DNA of 64,000 nucleotides, taken from positions 558,001 to 622,000 of the forward strand of contig JAZARR010000247.1 in the NCBI GenBank assembly GCA_037389465.1, given 5' to 3'. Of this stretch, positions 1-14,000 are shown piece by piece. A program made the translations under genes and the position numbers. This DNA comes from Baylisascaris procyonis (lineage: Eukaryota > Nematoda > Chromadorea > Rhabditida > Ascarididae). The stretch's first letter is position 1. Each line of letters begins with the position of its first letter. The notes beneath the pieces are model-generated. The model was not told where the DNA came from and searched no databases. It worked only from the letters and a program-made list of their open reading frames with translations.

Positions 1-2100
1 ATAACAGCTACTAGACGATCCAATATCATTCTATCACTAGGCTCAATCGACAACAAGATATACACTTTGATTAACTCAGAAAGCAATCGATCTGCGATCA
101 TTTAAACGGATTTGTGTGTTGCATTTATCAATTTGTTATAGTCCAACGGGTGTACTTCATTCTGTCAACGGAATAGGCTATTATTATAAACCACCAAAAT
201 ATTATTGAACTATTCCATCGCCGGTAATGATCAATACAATAAGAAACAGACGTTTCAAGGGGAAAGGATTTAGTTCAAGTGAAATTGTACTCCGCTGAGA
301 GGTATACAGTGATATCTGACTTCGATTGTACAACGCTCGAAGAACTAAACATGATAAAGAGTGCATAAATTAGCTAAATAGATCAAATTCTGAAGAGGAT
401 ATAAGAGCAGAAATATGATTTCAACTTTCCTACGAGACTCCTTAATTGCAAATTCGTTGCTTTCCACGACTAATATCATATTCCAATCGAAAGCCTTAGC
501 CTATAGAACAAATTAAAAATTGTTTAATAAAATGAAAATCATAGTATAGAAAGTTTATTACTTACTACCTTACAGTTTAAAACCCACAACGAAGTTATCA
601 GTTTCAAATTCTAGGATACTATCAAATCTTCTAAACAATAAAAAAAGATAAATATATCCTGGATATATTAGCAATATTTAAAAAGAATATCTAACTGCAA
701 CGCAGACGAACAAAGCGATCGAGTTGAACGGCTAAATGAAGTGTATGGCGTCATAGCAAACGCCATAGGGCAAAAATCATGATAGGTGAGGAAATGAACG
801 ATGTGTTGATTGGTTACTTTTGAATCACCCATCTGGATGATTGGCATTTGAATGATTTTCGTAATCTCACGCGAATAACCAAAGAGCTGTTGGATAGCGC
901 ATCACAGAAATGAATGCATTTTAACATGAGAACTTATATATAGGATAGTAAGGTACTAAGTAATTTAGTAATTTACCTGTCTCACTTATTATCTCATCAA
1001 CTCACTAAAAATGTAACTTCCTTTAATAAATTTGAAGGTGATTTGCTTAGGAGTAAATTTTCCCCCATCTGCTAAGAGTGAAATGGCTTCATACAATGGA
1101 AACAATTGAAAAAAGAGGTCGGATAGATATAGTTGCATGGCGTCCTCTAAAATGGAAAATGTCCTTCTTCTTTCCTCCAAGAAGATACAGGATACTTTTC
1201 AAAAAAATCTGATATGCACTAAGGACCATAAACTTTAACAAAAGAATAACAAAAGAATAGCTTAAAAGAAATTGAAATTATAGTTATATGAGCAGTTCCT
1301 GCTGAGTATAAACAATTTCTAGAACTTCTAAGAACTTTCTAAGAGCATTTTCTACAAATTTCTAAGAACAACGTCAAGCTGCTTATCTAGCATTTTGCTT
1401 TGATTTAAGATTGCTGCAAAAAAGCACAGTTCTTAAAAAAAGGAGTCCTGCTTACATTGCGTTCGAACAGATTTCTTCTGGCAACCACCTTAAGTGCCTA
1501 CCAACTGAAGAAGACACCCTAATAATAGTAAAATCGCCTAGTCTCAAGAAATTAATAGAAAAAAATATTTAAACCTTTTGTAGGTATTAACTTCGTTTAA
1601 GTGCAGTTAAATAAATTAATATTCAATGACGCAATAATTAAAAATTATTAGGCATTAGCAGTGGAAAAGTCAAGAATTCTACTTGCAAATACAACTGCAA
1701 ATTGAAATTCCTTTGCAGTTTCGTTTCAATCGTCGTGGGGAATAATGCATTTGGCAACAATAATGTTTTTCGAAAAATTCCCTCAAGTGCAAAAAATAGT
1801 GAAAGAGCGAGACATACGACAGAGATAAAGACAAAAAATTTATTTTTTTAAATTTTTTCGATGAAGAAGGAATGTAAATATCGAATCTAGAACCATTTAA
1901 ACCCCTCCTAACAATCTGTAATAACAACAGAAAGTAGCAACAAACGTGAGAGAGCTTTTTAGCCGAATGTAATACTGCTATGCACTAATGCGACGAAAGA
2001 AAGAAAACATTTTACAGCAATCATCAACCTTTTCCAATATTAGTAAGTACTGAGATTACCGAGGAATGAGTTGAAGAGATATCTTTTGGAACAGTGTTGA
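1..2100. other. AT-rich spacer, no gene seen
   Basis: I see no supportable gene. The stretch is AT-rich with stops in all frames; the longest ORFs are 60-80 codons and look like chance. Small structures only: a perfect palindrome with 9-bp arms (aatatatcc / ggatatatt) at 651-669, a 7-bp stem (tatggcg / cgccata) near 744-767, and four to five degenerate copies of ttctaagaac around 1316-1370. It could be intergenic or intronic. Confidence 0.6.
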
Positions 2101-2260
2101 CCTTTAGGTTGAGGCCTTATAGCATATTATAGGACCTTCCGGCCGAGGTTTTATACTACGACACAACCTTCAAGCTGAGGCTTTACAATACTACACTACT
2201 TTCAGGGTGAGGCTTTATAGTACTACACGACCTTCAGTCTAAGCTTTTATTCTACACATC
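2101..2260. repeat. Degenerate minisatellite, about 32-34 bp x 5
   Basis: Five imperfect copies begin at about 2101, 2135, 2167, 2199 and 2231, each carrying a core close to ccttcaggctgaggcttta followed by a tactacac-like tail. Successive starts are 34, 32, 32 and 32 bp apart. The period is not a multiple of three and the frames contain stops, so it is unlikely to encode a peptide repeat. Copies differ at several positions, which points to an old, decaying array. Confidence 0.75.
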
Positions 2261-2448
2261 AGAGAATTGCCTTGAACGAGTTCTAACACAAGATGTCCAA
2301 TGAATGGTTTAAGAAGGAACCGAAGTGAAACGTCGTAAGTTCGATTAAGTTTTTCGTTCACCAATGCACCATCCTTTTGCAGCTCCCTTTTTATATCGAA
2401 TGGCCTTAAGTAATATTAGAACACCGTCGAAAATAGAAGTACCAAGAT

Positions 2449-2506
2449 GACCAAGACGGATATCAGAAACCTGGCTTGACCAAAGTGGACATCAAAAACC
2501 TGACTT
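2449..2506. repeat. Two-copy tandem duplication, 29 bp
   Basis: Copies at 2449-2477 and 2478-2506 share gaccaa, gga.atca.aaacctg and ctt with about five differences. The 29-bp period excludes a simple in-frame duplication. It lies 190 bp after the minisatellite at 2101-2260 but is a different unit. Confidence 0.6.
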
Positions 2507-3799
2507 TCCAATGCTGCAGTTGCAGTCCACTTAGAGGAATGGATGTAAGTAAGGTGAAAAATTCAAAAAAGTCATCCATGGGTAAAAAATACGACACAGA
2601 AGAACGAGATTAGCATTATAAAATGCAATTAATTATTCAGAAGCCATAATAGAACTTGAAATCGAATAGTGGAATCAAGAGAAGAAGGAATCACCACGGA
2701 GCGCTAAAATGCTAAATAGTCAATGCAATAGCCAAACCCAAACACACAACGAATGACGCGGCCACCACCACATTTCAATACTATCTCAGACAAATGACTG
2801 GTGATGTGCTTAGCTCACTTTGACCGGATGTTGAAACATAAAATCCTTTATGCTAGCATTTTAACTGATTAAATCATTCGTGACTACTCCTGAAAACTGC
2901 CGATTGAAGCAGTCTTGCAATTCGGGTGTTATGGTACTATGATTATGGATGTTGGATCCACATTATGGTCGACTCAGTACTTCCTCAGCTATAATGGACT
3001 CAGCTAGCGACAAAATTCAAATAGCAAGAAGTGTGGACAACAAAAAGAGAAACCTAATATGAGAGATGGTACTCCATTAAGAGATCTTGAAAAAGGCAAA
3101 ATAAAATGCAATATTGCACTATCTTTGAAAAATATTTCAACAACCGCATTAAACTCTATTGAATAAAGTTCATTTGCAGTTAAGAAGTTCAACAGAATAA
3201 ATCCATTTGCATTGTAAAATTTTATGCCGATTGCATACTACAACTCATTTGCATATGAAATGGACGAGTATATCATTCGCCCTTCAAAATGGTAACGGCT
3301 AGGTTTCTTAAATATTTTCTAATATTTTTATCAATGAACGTTGGTTTTTGCCTCAATAAAACATAGAAATATAGTGATATTTTATAACATCAAGGAAAAT
3401 AGAATCAAATATCAGACAGCAGCACTTCATAATGGACTAAACGACTGACGTTCTCAAGGGCTCGCGTGAGAAAAAAGACTGAATAAAAGCGAATAAAAGC
3501 CATGATTGTCACATTTCCGTATTCACCAATTAAATGTTTATGAAGTTGGTTATATATCAGGCCTTTTTCCTCTCAAAACACTCAAGAAATAGGAAGGAAG
3601 AAAAAGGTGCTGATTTCCTCAGAGAAGGATAATAGGATAAATGAGTCGATGCAGCCATCAAAACATCTATAATAGAGAGACAGAGAGAGTTCATTGATTC
3701 TCTAATAACCTACCGGCCAAGTGATAAAAGAACGTTATCAGTGCGGTATATTGTGCGAAATAAAAACTTTACTTCCTACTGATAATCAATGGAATAGCG

Positions 3800-3823
3800 A
3801 TATATCCCTGATGAGGGATATAT
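3800..3823. repeat. Perfect hairpin, 10-bp arms
   Basis: Arms atatatccct (3800-3809) and agggatatat (3814-3823) are exact reverse complements around a 4-nt loop (gatg). There is no following T-run or adjacent gene, so I do not call it a terminator; it may simply be an AT-rich palindrome. Confidence 0.6.
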
Positions 3824-6800
3824 GCGCCATTGAAGAGTCCTACCACGATTTATTGCTTCGGTAAATTGCTCAACGATACATATCTCTCGCTATCAAATAC
3901 CAAATCAAGTCCATTGTATCGTCGGCTACCTAGTACGAAATCCGCGGCGGAAGTATCCATGATAGAAGTGAATCATTATCAACACTTCGCCAAACGATAA
4001 AGGAGTCACATAATCATTGATGAGAACGTCTAATACCAACTCTAATAACAAAAAAAAAAAAAAAATAAGAGGAGGAATGACATGCGGCATATTTAAGCAT
4101 AGAACAAGTTCCTGAAGACGACATATGTGTTAAGGCCATCCTTCAGCGATAAAACAATATTATTTGCATATATTAATTTCTGCACTTTTCTCGAAAAGTT
4201 TAAACTACAGAAAGTTAGAAAATAGTCAATTTTCTAAGGAAACAGCCACGACGATTTGCCTAGAGGAAGGATATTGGGCAAAAAAATATTTCAATTCAAT
4301 ATGCAGAATAACACAGAAAATAGGGGTTTTATTACAACGAGGATTGAGGCAGATCTACATAGTGAATGAAGATTGAATGAAAGGGACTATGACCGCATAT
4401 GGGATGCAAATGGTCGATGGTCGCGATTGAGGTCAGCCTACGAGAGGACAACCGGGTGGCATCACGAACAAAGAAGTTTCTGCGCTTTCTAGTTGAGATG
4501 TGCAAACGAAAAGTGATCAAGATCAAGCGATAGACAGAGTGTGATATTTAGAAATAGCTCCTCGAAGAGCGAGATGTGATGCCTAGTGGTATGCCCTTTG
4601 ACCATATATGCCATACACAAATTAAACTGCGCTATAGCGTTTCACATTTATCACTGAAGAGATTGCGTGAATTCCTCCAAAGACAAATCCTAAAATCTAT
4701 GCGAAAACCACCCAATAAGTGCTATAGTATCCGGAAATAATTACTTCATTACTAACAATAACTCTACAACATTATTGTAATAATTAATAACATATTTCAA
4801 AATACTTCCTCCAAAATGATTTTTTTTTTCAAAATGGATTAAGCGTTTCTGGATTTGCCTTTCCGTCAATTATTTTTGAATAATTCGGCTAATATTTCGC
4901 CAAAACAACGAACATAACAAAGCACTTATCACAAAAAAATAATGCGTAAAATATGCGGCATAGATGAAACAATCTCAACGTTCATATTCTTATTCCTCTA
5001 TCAGTATTCCGGACTTACCTACTACATAAAAAATGCAATAGATAAATTTCGTTGCGTTACATGCGAAAATTCCAAAGTGAGGAGTGTTCTCAAATGACAA
5101 CATCTTTGGCATGTAAATTATGTTCACTAAAAATGATAATATATACAAATTTGGTAATATATGCAAATTTTTTTTTTGATGACGAAGTGGAAAATATAAG
5201 AAAAAAAATTTTTTCGATTCAGAACTTTTTCACGAGAAAAAATCAATAATGAATGTGAAGAGAAAAAAGTTTTCCATAAAATGAGGTAAAGTGAAACAGA
5301 TAAACGAACGCAATGATGTGCGCTATTGGGAAACGTCTCTTAACTGACATATATGTTGTCATTTGTTTTGTTGAGTGATGCGTTTCTTGATGAAACACTT
5401 TGGAAAAAAAAGAAACCGTTTCCGCTACTCAATTTTGCGATTGCATTCCTCTCAAAATGTCGACCATTAAAAGCACTCAACGTTGCACTTTATGCAATAT
5501 GCACTTTTGCATGATTGCAATATTCATTGCAATAAAATACAATGGAATAAAAATTCATTTAGTATTTGAGCAAATATTCCATTGAAATTTTTTTTTTTTA
5601 AATTAGAAAAAGGCGTTTTAGAAGAGAGTATGTCGAACGGATTTTAGGAAAATCTAGAACAGTGACACAGTAATTACGCTACAAAGTACCGTAATCGCTT
5701 GAATAGTACCACCTTATCAGCAGCTACCAGTAAATAAATACAACACATACTGAAGTGAAAACCGGTGAAAAATGCAGCCCTATCTTAAACAGAAGCTTAT
5801 TTTTTTCGACTGTAACTCCTTCCTTGAACCTAACTCATCCTTTTTAAGAGTTCATATTAAAAAATCACCCATTTATAAGCATCAATGGCTCTACACAGTA
5901 ATGGCCCAATAACTGACGTCATTAATGTGTTTTATCTGGATACCAAAATCAGCGTACGATGGTCACTTATATAAGCGTTCAAAAACAATCAAAAAAATAT
6001 GAGATGGAAAAGATAAAATTTTCAAAGATACAACCTCTCTCTACTCTTAGCCCCCTCCCCTCCTCACCCCTCTTATTCGGAGTTAAAAGATGATTATGGC
6101 AGGAAAAAATGACCACAAGGAGTCTATTAACGCAAAATATGACAAAATTTATTTACGCCTACCAACACCGGTTTCTTTAATGATGCCAAAGAAGCAATCA
6201 GAAGGCAAGTAAATGAATCGAAATCTATTTACTACTGCATACACCGATCATTTTATATCACTTTCAATAGCTAATTTTGAAACTTGTAATGGCCTCATCA
6301 AGAGTAAAAAAAGGCGAACTATGATAGCATGGTTGTCATGACAGTCATGGTGGAAGCTTAAAATCTCACAAAACCCTCTTCAACCTACCCACCTTAACAC
6401 CTCCCCTTTACCACCCATATATTGTTGAAAATTCTCGCCTTTTTGTCACTAAAATGACCATTACTACATAGAAATCTATTTTGACTTGCTTTGAGAGAAT
6501 AAACAATTTGTACAAAGACTACTTTCTCCATTTATCCACTTCCGTAAGCATTCCAAATAAGTTTAGTACCTTGCATGGAAGCTAAGACTTGACTTTAAGC
6601 TTCTCCCCAAAATTAGCAAATCGAGCCTCTTTTATAAAGTTTGCGCTGTTTTCTCTTATATTAAAGTCATATATTTCTGAAAAAAATTCCCGCATTTTTC
6701 AATATGCAAATATACAATTTTTAATAACGTAGGAAATAAGAAAGCCATAATTGACAGCGCAAACATCTCATAAAAACTTTCGGTATGTTGAATTATCAAC

Positions 6801-9171
6801 TAGCTGGAGATCAGCCGATCACTTATATAGCAAGGATTGATAGTCTAGAACAATTAAGGACGAGCAAAGATATTTTCAAGTTATACCGCCTAGAATGTGC
6901 CTGTACATTCCCATAGGCAAATGCTGTGACTAAGGACGGCACTAATAGATCGTAAATATGCATTATCTCATGAACTATGACCATTCCGAAAAAACTTTAC
7001 TTTCCAGTTCAACAGCACTAAAATGCCCAAATTTTTTCTAATACCCTTCGCAATTTAACAAAGAAAGTTTTGCTGAATTAGTTTATTTTCATGGTTTTTG
7101 GAATGAAATATTGAGATGAATTCTTTTATTCGACTTGAAATTTGTAAATTTGGTACGTTCCATAAATTTTAAATGAATTTCGCAAATTGAGAACCATACT
7201 GAATGATCAGAGCTCATGAGATTCTCAGCTATGCATTACGAAGCTTCGAAGCATAAACCGCAAGAATGAAAGCTACTGATAGCAATCACCGCGAGCGCCA
7301 AACGTGCAAGACGAGGGAGAAAAGGGGAGGAAAGAGAAAAGGAGGAATGGAATGAAGGAAACGAGAGTGGTAGAATGCGAGTTAAAATGTTGCCCAGAAT
7401 AAGCAATATCGACTCATGATCCGATCTACGACTGGAAGATTTTCGTTAGTTTTGTTAGCACTCGATAACTTATGTCGCATATACATAGAAAACAAAAAAT
7501 TTTCAGCCAAATATAAAAATGAGGAGAATGTGAAACGATTTCAAAAAAGATTGAAATTTTCGAATTTCTTTCAGAATGCTTCGAACTTCTATGCGTAGTA
7601 TTTTATTATGATTATTAATTATTACGCTATATTCACCAATCTCTATCAAAAAATTCGTCTATCAAATCTTTTCGCATCAAAATCTCTTCCGCCACCAGAA
7701 TATCGAAACCAAATCGTCCTCTATCCGGGCAAAAATATTAATGGCGATATATCTCTTAGAGTGTTTCATCAATTATTGTGATCTACATGAAGCAATTATA
7801 TTTTTAACATAAATTTTTCAGCAAAATTGCTGGAAATATTCGCGAATGAAATGAAAAGAATATAGCAGAGACATATGGAGATAGCTATTCGGTTTATCGC
7901 ATAGAGATATGGAAGTAGCTATATTTGAATATATTCTACGAGGAGATGACAACAGATGAATGCAATTCCTAAACTACAACATCAATAAATAGACAGAAGA
8001 AAGTATACTAGTATTGGATACTTTTTAATAAGCGCCGCACGCATACTCACCTAAGAATACGCGTGAAACCACTCTTCATACTATAAATAAATCGCGAGCA
8101 AATAACCAACACATCTATATAAACCTCAAAGGTATTTCAGCATTCGATGATGCAAAACTTCCGATTACAGGTTCAAATCTCTTCTACAGAGGAAGTAAAT
8201 CTATCGATCGTCAAAGAATTTCATAGTTGCCATAGCACATTCTAATCATACGTCTTTTATGGATTGTCTAAGGCGCTTGAAAACGAAGCATCGACACAAA
8301 CATGATAAAGAATAAGTAAAAGTATTTAGATGACAATCGGGGTGACCATGGAATGGATCATCGAATTGCTTATCAGGGCCAATTTATGTTAAAAGTTGCG
8401 CTACTAGCAAACCATCATTCCTATAAGCAGTATAAAGTTTATATTTATTACCTATGCGATTAGTATAAAAGAGGTTAGTTAATGACAAATTAATTGATTC
8501 AAAGAATCTATCGGCTATACGAAATTTACAACAACCAATAGTGATGGATATTTCGGTAAATATTGCAGTTGAAGTGAAATAAGATCAGCAACACTTGACG
8601 TTGAAATCAACGCCGCTCTAGAAAATGAAGAAAGCGTTGTTAGGCAATTCCCATGAGGCGAGTATTGCTTCACTCGGCTGAATAAAGCAAGCAATCGACG
8701 GGTCGTCGCAAGACATTTCTTCATCGATGCAAGTTGCATTCGATTCTTGTCACCACTCATTTTGTCCCTTATTTGTACTAACAATGACCCCACGATATAT
8801 TTCTATCAAAGATGCTGGGCTAATTGATCAACTTTCACATCTAGATCGAAAAATTATAAATAAAATTTGAATATCGTTCTTGTTTTTGCTATATCCATTC
8901 ATAAATAACATTCGAAAATAGGAGTTGCAAAAGAGAGAAAGAATAAATTTAAGAAAATCTAGATCCTCTTAGCTGATTTTTGTCTTGCGGTCAAATACCT
9001 ACCGAAAAAGGGGTGGAATGGAAAAAAAAATATATTAGCAAGGTGGAGAAAAATACTGTGATGACGGAAAGACAGGTAAGATAGTGAAGCACAAAAATAT
9101 ACCTAGAAATAACGCGCAGTAAAGTACAAAAATGCCAAGAAAAATTTAGACCTATAAATCTCAACATGTAC

Positions 9172-9204
9172 CTACATTAATATGTTTAGTGAAAATTAAT
9201 GTAG
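9172..9204. repeat. Perfect inverted repeat, 10-bp arms
   Basis: Arms ctacattaat (9172-9181) and attaatgtag (9195-9204) are exact reverse complements separated by 13 nt. The surroundings contain no gene, and the role is unknown. Confidence 0.55.
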
Positions 9205-10930
9205 ATATTAGCGTCAATGAATTAGGAAACTCATTTCAACAGTTCCCTACGATATAGAAATCAATTACGCATCTTATAACAGCAGAAAATTATTGTCCAA
9301 TTGTGTGGTAAAGGTAATAGTAACGCTCGCTGAGAGGCTTTCATACTATACTCAATAAGAGTATGGATAAGGAGGAATAAGAAATGAGAAGTAAAGGTGT
9401 TCCTCCTTAAAGGTGACTTAAGTATTAAAATTATCAATGCATTAAAAAAAATCTTCCGAATGAAATCGTGACATTGATGAAATCTATTTCACATGATTAT
9501 AGATCAGAGATGCATTAAAATAGCAGCAACAAGAATTTTCTTAGAACTAGTCCGCAAGCATTATATAAAACAAAAATATAAAGATACTTTTGCACAGCAA
9601 TGCGTAATATTTTATAGCACTCGCAAAACAATAAAGTGGCACAGGATAGTTGCTGAAGATTGATGATGCACAAATGTGTGAACGTAGCAACAAATAAAAG
9701 GCGCAATTTAAATGCTTTTAAATAAAGCTTGCTTAATAAAATAAACCACATAGTATAAGAATATCAACGGAACTGAAGAAATGCTTTACAATGGTGCTTC
9801 TTTAAGCATGGGAGTGTTCTTTTAGAATGGCCATGTTTGAAAAAAAAAAAAAAAACTCAACCATGTCTTCGCCCTTCTTTCTTTAGCATCATCAAGGATT
9901 ACATACATGAAAAAGTTATGTGCTCAAATTTCTTACCCATCAAAAAATTCATTATTCGCTCAGAGAATATTTAATGAATAAATGTAATAAGCAACGATAG
10001 GCTGAATAGTTTAAATTTTCGACGAATTGAGAGTGTTGGCAACGATTTATAAGATGATACTATGGGAAAAATTTGATGAAAGAACTTTTTCTTAGAAATA
10101 ATATACTCACATCTAAGGAAACAATTTATACGAAAGCAAATTCGTCCAACGAGGGGATTGCCCGCCAATGCGATTGCAGGATGAGCGTGACGAAAAAAAG
10201 AAGGGCCAAACTCTGAGATTGATGAGGCAGCGTTGCCGCATCCAAACTGATATGCCCTTGTGTGCCGACTACCACCCCAACAACTTAGGCATCACTCACA
10301 AATATATAACAAACATGGAAATCACTTCTACTCGAATCGATATATAAAACTTATTAGATTTCTTCTTAATCAGTAATAAAATACTTCAAAAATAGCAAAA
10401 ATACCATCGAAAATTGAAGACAGACGCAATAAATCACTTATAATACTACTATAAGATAGTTTAGTTTTAAGAAATACGACAATAATGCTTAGACATTTTA
10501 AAAATAATGCTTAGATGATATTTTAATCAATGTTAAGATGCATCAATGATGTATAAGTACTGGCACTTATTGCAATCTATTCCCTTAGGACCGAAACGAT
10601 TCTATCACCGCATTCAAAGGCAATGAAAAATAAATGCCCTTTTCTAAGCAAATGACCAATTGCGCATATCTTCAATCAAACGACCCCATTTCCTTCATCC
10701 GGACACCTACGGAGGAAATCCTGAAGTATGAGAATGCATGATATGTTAAAAACTTACAACTTCTATGGGAGGTGAAAAATAGTAATAAAATTTAGCTTTG
10801 CGCATAGTTATCGCATTTAGGAATTTTTGAAACGATCACACTGAGGCTGAGATTATATCTGTTATGTTTCTTGTCATGATACCTTTTAACGGATCATGAC
10901 TAGAAATTACTTATAAGGAAGTATATAAAT

Positions 10931-11067
10931 GCACACATACACACATAAATGCATCCAAATACGCACACATTCACGCATTCGAACATAAATGTATACGCAC
11001 ATACTTATACAATTACAAACTAAGATAAAAATATACAACCACACAAACAAACATACACAGTCATCAC
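10931..11067. repeat. CA-rich low-complexity tract
   Basis: A degenerate run rich in CACA, ACATA and GCAC motifs, probably a decayed (CA)n or (CATA)n microsatellite. A similar tract lies at about 31915-31982 inside the inverted-repeat element. No coding signal. Confidence 0.7.
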
Positions 11068-14000
11068 AATATACTTCTATAAGAGTTTTGCATAAGGCAT
11101 AAGAGGGAATGAACTTGACTCTAAGAGTTATGCACTTTTCAATCGCTTAGGTTTGAACAATTTAAAAGAGAAGGATTATTTAAATTCAAACGAGATGACC
11201 GAATGAGTCAACATGAAGCATAAGTGAGTAAGACGTGATATGCTTGGATATTAGCTATCACTAAACGTAAAGCCATTAATCAACAATAGCTATTAGCATC
11301 TTAGCAACTTCACTTGGAAGCATTTCGATGCCATTATATTTCTAGATAAGAATCCACTTTTCTTTTATTATGGATTTACCAACTAATGTCCCTCATAAAA
11401 CATTCACCTTCCATTTACCTCATCTTCACAAACCGTTGTCTAGAAGAAAGAAAACGATGAAGATATATTAGCTAACGAGAAATTCCTAATGAATCTTCTG
11501 CGAAAAAAAGAGAAAAAGCTCTGAGAAATTTACTCAATTTGTTGAAAAAATAAATTTAATCGATAAGACTCATCTAAAACAAAGAATATTTATTTGGTTA
11601 GATCGAAAGTAATTAAACGAATTGAATGTTAATGTGAGATAAACAATTGCATACAAGATGTATCACTTCAATTAAAAATTTTGTATGTTTTTTTCTCAGT
11701 AAATGAGCGAAACGTAAGGCATCAACAGCCATAAAAGAAGTCATTAAAGTGCCACATATGTTACAATTAATTCAATTTGCCAACATTCGCCGATTCCTAG
11801 TGAATTTCTTAAAACTCATCTTATTTACTTATTTTTTAACTTGTCTTTCTCTTAACTTTAAAATATGAAGTATTAACACATAATCCTATCTCACATCCAG
11901 AAATATTGCATTTACTAGCGCCACATAGTACATTAAAAATGACATCGTAGGAATGTTTAAATATGTGGAGAATTTACCGTGAAAAATAGCGATTACTTTT
12001 AGGAAAACCTATGCTCGAGTCATACTCTTAGCTGGAAATTGAGTTTTTCACCAAGAGGCCAATTTCATTTAACAATGCTGTAAACAGCTGAACCATGAGA
12101 CTAAAAAATACTGATTATTTTCATATTATATTTTTAGGCGTTAAAGTTAGACCTAATCGGCTGAAACCAACGAAAAAAAATTGTTTTATTTCTAATGAAC
12201 TTTATACGAGCACACTATGGCTATAGTATTCTATACTCCGAACTAAGCAAATTGAGTTTATTTCAAAAATTGGACCATTTACAAACATTTTGCAACAATA
12301 AAGGCTGTAAGCAGAGGTCGCAATAAAAACATGAGGCTAACACTGACGACGTGAGGTAATTTTACTACGACTTCAGAGCTATAAAATAAGTAAGACCTCT
12401 TCCAGAAGCTATAGCACATAGAAAGTATTGGATCACCGAACACTAGATCTGTCTACTACTTCGAGAGCCGCATTGTTTCTATACACTTTCATGGAATACT
12501 CAGGAAATTAGAGAAATGCTAATCAATACCAAACGACGGATATATTTTCGGAAAAAAATAAAAAGATAGGAATAATTATACCCCTTAAAAGGATTTTAGT
12601 TAATTCTGAAAGGATAATATCAATTATAAAAGGTCATTCAATTTTATGTAATCAGCATGCCCACTTTTTTTCATCGTCTCTCTCGTTTCTGAATATTTTT
12701 GGGTTTTATAAAATGATGAAGAAAACAAGCAAAATGAAGGCAATCTTCAACAACCGATCCTAATGCGTTCGATTTGGTTACAAGCGCATAAAAGAAGCAT
12801 TTCGGTGAAGAAAGCCTAATTGCGGCATTGGGGTCGTCTCTAAGTATGGATGGCTTGGTTAGCCGACCCGATGCGTATATTTTTCACACATCAAAAACAA
12901 CTTGTCAATGGTGAGATATCTCCCATTAGGAGCAAATAACATCCAACAAAATTATTACATTTAAAAATGATCGTTTTCTAACTCTCAAATGATGCGAAGA
13001 AAAACGAATCTTAACTGAAAACAGATAAGTAATTTCCCATTGGTTACCTGACGGAAATTCTCGAACTTAGCCGAAATGTCCATTGAGCTTTAAAAAATTC
13101 TGCGCAAAAATATCGAATCGTAAAGCTGAAGGCGCACAAAAAGTAACGAGAAAATTTACCTATAAACTGTAGCAATTGATGACAAATTTGAAGTTTTCTC
13201 AACTATTTCAAATTCAGCGTCACGTAAATGAGATGAGTGCCTCAATGGTAAACTACGGAAGCACCACTTTATGTTGGAAAACGGCTAGTTGAAAAATTCT
13301 TTTAAAGTTCAGCAGAGTCTTTTCCTGAGGGATCATATTATTTCATTGAGGAAAAAACTGCTACATTGAAAATTATTACTATTAGAATATGAAGAAAAAA
13401 AACTTCACAGAATCTAAACGATGAAATTCTTTAGAAATTTATATTGCTTTAAAGAGAATGAGCTAAGTTTGTACTCAATGAAAGAATATCAAAAAATAGT
13501 AAAAGCAAGAGTACTTGAAGCACTTCACGTAATGAGGCAAAAAGGAAACGTTAGCGTAGTCATTGAGGAAAATAGTAGGAGTAGTAAAATTTTCTGACAA
13601 GCAAATCAACACGCAAAGACGTTTTTTCTTGATAGAGCGACCTAATTAGTAACTGCATCGAAACCGACTGTAAATTTCATTTGTCTCAATATATGAGAAA
13701 CAGCAAAAAAAAAAAAAATTCTTAACTAAATTTTGCTTAGGTGTCTTTAATCCGCTATTTTTTCGTCTTTTTGACCAATTCCCACTTTTGTTGTTTCCTC
13801 GAACAAGTGTCTTTTGATCGGTTGATGATGATAAGAAATTCAGCTTTTTCCGCTTTTTAAAATATTCTTATCTTAACTATGGGGAACTTACTGAATGAGC
13901 ATTTTTAATGCGAAAACAATAAAAATTTGCTACATGATTTTTTCTACAAAAAAAAAAAATCATTCAAAACGCAAGAACCTTTTATAAGCAATGGATTCCA

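Larger units (their letters stand above)
2507..10930. other. AT-rich spacer with short low-complexity tracts
   Basis: No supportable gene or RNA gene. Contents I can point to: a tandem 10-mer (gaataaaagc x2) at 3481-3500; an A16 run at 4050-4065; pyrimidine-rich DNA at about 6035-6072 on the plus strand; purine-rich DNA at about 7308-7372; a 20-bp imperfect direct repeat at 7867-7887 and 7903-7921; a 22-bp near-tandem repeat at 10481-10525. The ORF at 8515-8793 (minus, 92 codons) has no recognisable domain and was not accepted. Acceptor-like motifs such as the one near 7810-7822 occur, but no exon series could be built. Confidence 0.55.

Noticed and set aside
8168..8190. tRNA B box (ggttcaaatct)
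   Set aside because: No A box at the proper distance upstream and no cloverleaf stems.
8515..8793. 92-codon minus-strand ORF
   Set aside because: No domain, no splice context, and a length expected by chance in 64 kb of AT-rich DNA.
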